Shown: positions 6,284 to 7,758 of the stretch, piece by piece
Numbering within the stretch: the first letter of the stretch is position 1
Layout of the letters: each line of letters begins with the position of its first letter
Notes under the pieces: model-generated
The model's input: only the letters and a program-made list of their open reading frames with translations
Databases searched by the model: none
What the model was told of the DNA's origin: nothing
Position numbers and translations under genes: made by a program
Assembly: GCA_020024175.1 (NCBI GenBank)
Contig: JAHHUB010000083.1
Coordinates: 1 to 7,758 of the forward strand
Source of the DNA: Oscillospiraceae bacterium
GTDB taxonomy: Bacteria; Bacillota; Clostridia; Oscillospirales; Ruminococcaceae
Length of the DNA stretch: 7,758 nucleotides
Direction: 5' to 3'

Positions 6284-7552
6284 TTAATTTAAGGCAAATA
6301 CAGAAACATATTTTATCTTTTTTACAGCATCAAATACATCTTCTGCTGTGATTGCCTCTATGTTTTTTATCTGTTCATCGGGAGAATACATTTTACAGTC
6401 CATAATTTGATTCATATACCAGTCCTCGGTCATATTGATAAAGTTTTTAACCTCACTGATTTCTCCGATGATGGCAAGTTTGCCTTCGGACAATTCTTCC
6501 TCTGTTATGCCTTCCTTTTGATATTTTTTAAACTCTTTTAAGATTTCATATGTGGTTTTATCATGGTTTTCTTTTTCTATGCCACATTCTACCAGCATTA
6601 TTCCTGACATAATATCTGCACTGGCACTACAGTAATAGCAGAGATTTAGTTTTTCTCTTATGGCGATAAAAAGTCCTGTATTTGAGGAATTGCCGAAAAT
6701 ATAGGCAAAAATTCTTATGCAGTTTTTTTCTTTTTCGGTTTTTACAGCAGAAAAATCAAATCCCATAACCAGTTTTTCCTGTGAAAGCTCCATACTTTCC
6801 TTTGAAGAAATGATTTTATGGATATTTCTCTCTTTGATTTCATTGTTTAGGACAATATTTGCCTGTCTTTTCTTTGGCAAGTATTTTTTTAATTTAATTT
6901 CCACACAGTCAGAATATTCTCTGCCCACAAACATTATCTCTATTTTGGCATTTTTTAAAAGACGGCGATAATTTCCCCGCACTTTTTCCAAAGTCATATT
7001 TTCTGCTTTGGAAACTTCACCGTATTCACTTATACCATAGGATTCACCTGCACAAATTTGTTTTTTGCATTTAAACAACGCATAAAACTGTTTGTCATTT
7101 ATCTCTGATTTAATAGTATCAATCAGATAGTTTTTTTCGTTTTCAAATACTTTTTCGGTAAATCTCTCAGAATTTATAACAGAGTTAAAAGCCGCTTAAT
7201 ATACAGTTTCTGTACAGTTATCTAAAATATTTTCATTTGGAATTAAAGCATATTTTTCATCTATTGATATTATGGAAACATCAGCCACCTGATATTTGCC
7301 GTATTTTGATATACCAGATGTCAGTTCAGCTCCATATAAATTATTGAGTTTTCTGTTGAGCTGGCAAAAATTTTCGTATTCACAACCACCTTGTTTCAAT
7401 ATTTGAGCTGTCAATGCATTGGCACAGGAATTTTCTTCTGTTAATTCCTCTATAAAATTAACAGTAATCCTGTTATGTCTGAATTTCGGGTTTTCAATAA
7501 TGGTAAGACAGAGGTTTGGAGCAATCTCATACCTTGTGATTTTTGAATTCAA
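6284..7552 (-). pseudogene. ymfF: M16 peptidase-like protein, YmfF type, interrupted by an in-frame stop
   Basis: This is the non-catalytic partner type of M16B protein. It opens with ITRYEIAPNLCLTIIENPKFRHNRITVNF, a family-like N-terminus, but has NALTAQILKQGG where active relatives have HxxEH, so it has no zinc site. The frame from TTG 7552-7550 runs 118 codons, meets TAA at 7196-7198, then continues in the same frame for 303 residues to a normal stop at 6284. Both sides look like one protein: after the stop come EKNYLIDTIKSEINDKQFYA and ESYGISEYGE, typical of this family. The total of 422 codons is the usual length. A GGAGG site (7565-7561) eight bases before the TTG supports the start. 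The stop may be a true nonsense mutation or a base-calling error. No ATG with a ribosome binding site restarts just after it; the first in-frame TTG (7078) has none I can see. Confidence 0.85.
7196..7198 (-). other. In-frame TAA inside the YmfF-type gene
   Basis: On the minus strand the codons around it read GTA TAT TAA GCG GCT TTT, and the frame is the same before and after. It falls at codon 119, in what should be the helix before the conserved NxxxxxxxF/EKxxLI region. A single base change from CAA, AAA or GAA (Gln, Lys, Glu) would create it. TAA followed by G is not a known leaky stop context, so programmed read-through is unlikely. Confidence 0.9.
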
Positions 7553-7560
7553 TAATTAAA

Positions 7561-7565
7561 CCTCC
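7561..7565 (-). promoter_or_regulatory. Ribosome binding site supporting the TTG start of the YmfF-type gene
   Basis: GGAGG on the minus strand, eight bases before the TTG at 7552-7550. No ATG in the same frame lies close by, and the protein N-terminus from this TTG fits the family. Confidence 0.8.
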
Positions 7566-7606
7566 AAATAAAATATATAATAAATATATACAAAACGATA
7601 TTTTTG

Positions 7607-7615
7607 TGATATACT
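7607..7615 (+). promoter_or_regulatory. Possible extended -10 promoter on the plus strand
   Basis: TGATATACT is a TG-N-TATACT extended -10 match facing the candidate divergent gene at 7724. No -35 box is recognisable at the right distance. A start near 7622 would make the plus transcript overlap the leader of the M16 operon. The region is AT-rich, so the match may be chance. Confidence 0.25.
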
Positions 7616-7672
7616 GTCTTTATGCTGGAATTTATAGTGAATGTATGGGGATATAAAATCCGCATGTCATTG

Positions 7673-7702
7673 ATTATACCACAAACCCAACAAAGTAATC
7701 AA
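7673..7702 (-). promoter_or_regulatory. Extended -10 promoter of the M16-lgt operon
   Basis: The minus strand has a perfect -10 box TATAAT (7678-7673) preceded by the extended element TG plus one base (7681-7679), and a fair -35 box TTGATT (7702-7697) 18 nt upstream. Transcription should start near 7666, giving a leader of about 113 nt before the YmfF-type TTG start. It is the only good minus-strand promoter seen upstream of the three-gene cluster, so it probably drives ymfF, ymfH and lgt together. Confidence 0.75.
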
Positions 7703-7723
7703 GATATTTTAGGAGTTGATTCA

Positions 7724-7758
7724 ATGCATCATTTAAATTATTTTACACTTCTTCTTAT
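7724..7758 (+). CDS. Start of an unidentified divergent gene (cut by window edge)
   Basis: An ATG at 7724-7726 is preceded by AGGAG (7711-7715) at an ideal 8-nt spacing. Eleven codons are open to the window edge and read MHHLNYFTLLL. The length is too short to identify a family, and I assign no function. Its position, back to back with the M16-lgt operon, makes it a reasonable divergent gene, but the evidence is only the ribosome binding site and the spacing. Confidence 0.45.
   Translation, partial: MHHLNYFTLLL

Noticed and set aside
6284..7078. A separate gene starting at TTG 7078
   Set aside because: There is no ribosome binding site before it, and family-like sequence continues upstream in the same frame back to the TAA at 7196, so it is the distal part of one interrupted gene.
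7196..7198. Programmed stop-codon read-through or a changed genetic code
   Set aside because: TAA followed by G is not a known read-through context, TAA ends other genes here normally (fusA, rpsG, the YmfH type), and nothing nearby suggests a recoding element.
1..7758. A search for tRNA, rRNA, CRISPR repeats, insertion sequences or a novel defence or RiPP cluster
   Set aside because: No cloverleaf, direct repeat array, transposase, terminal repeats or precursor peptide was seen; the M16 genes alone do not make a RiPP cluster.

Overview
The window looks like chromosomal DNA of a low-GC Gram-positive bacterium, most likely an anaerobic Clostridia member (Oscillospirales/Ruminococcaceae-like). 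I infer this from the long Firmicutes-type S12, the Lgt style, the paired M16 peptidases of the YmfF/YmfH type, the strong AAGGAGG ribosome binding sites and the AT-rich spacers. It is housekeeping DNA. I see no transposon, phage, CRISPR array, tRNA or rRNA. Almost everything is on the minus strand, so the genes read from right to left.

Right to left: at the far right edge (7724-7758) a possible divergent plus-strand gene begins and runs out of the window. An extended -10 promoter (7673-7702) then drives a three-gene cluster: an M16 peptidase-like gene of the YmfF type (7552-6284), an M16 zinc peptidase of the YmfH type (6265-4991) and lgt, prolipoprotein diacylglyceryl transferase (4989-3976). 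The spacers are 18 and 1 nt, so this looks like one operon. The ymfF-type gene has one in-frame TAA at codon 119 (7196-7198). The reading frame continues past it for 303 residues of good family sequence, so the gene carries a nonsense codon or the sequence has an error there.

The 288-base spacer 3688-3975 holds a near-consensus sigma-A promoter (TTGACA, 17 nt, TAGAAT) with A-tracts upstream. It drives the str operon: rpsL (S12, 3687-3262), rpsG (S7, 3105-2635, GTG start), fusA (EF-G, 2514-436) and the 5' part of tuf (EF-Tu, 325-1, cut by the window edge). These four gene products act together on the ribosome: S12 and S7 are 30S proteins, EF-Tu delivers aminoacyl-tRNA and EF-G translocates. 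The usual upstream neighbours in Clostridia (rpoB, rpoC, an L7Ae-family gene) are absent, and lgt sits there instead.

The spacers between the str genes (156, 120 and 110 nt) hold several small inverted repeats that could be regulatory RNA elements. None matches a leader I can name. I did not find an undescribed system. The points most worth a second look are the in-frame stop in the ymfF-type gene, the acidic tail on Lgt, a plus-facing terminator-like hairpin between lgt and rpsL, and the structured spacers of the str operon.
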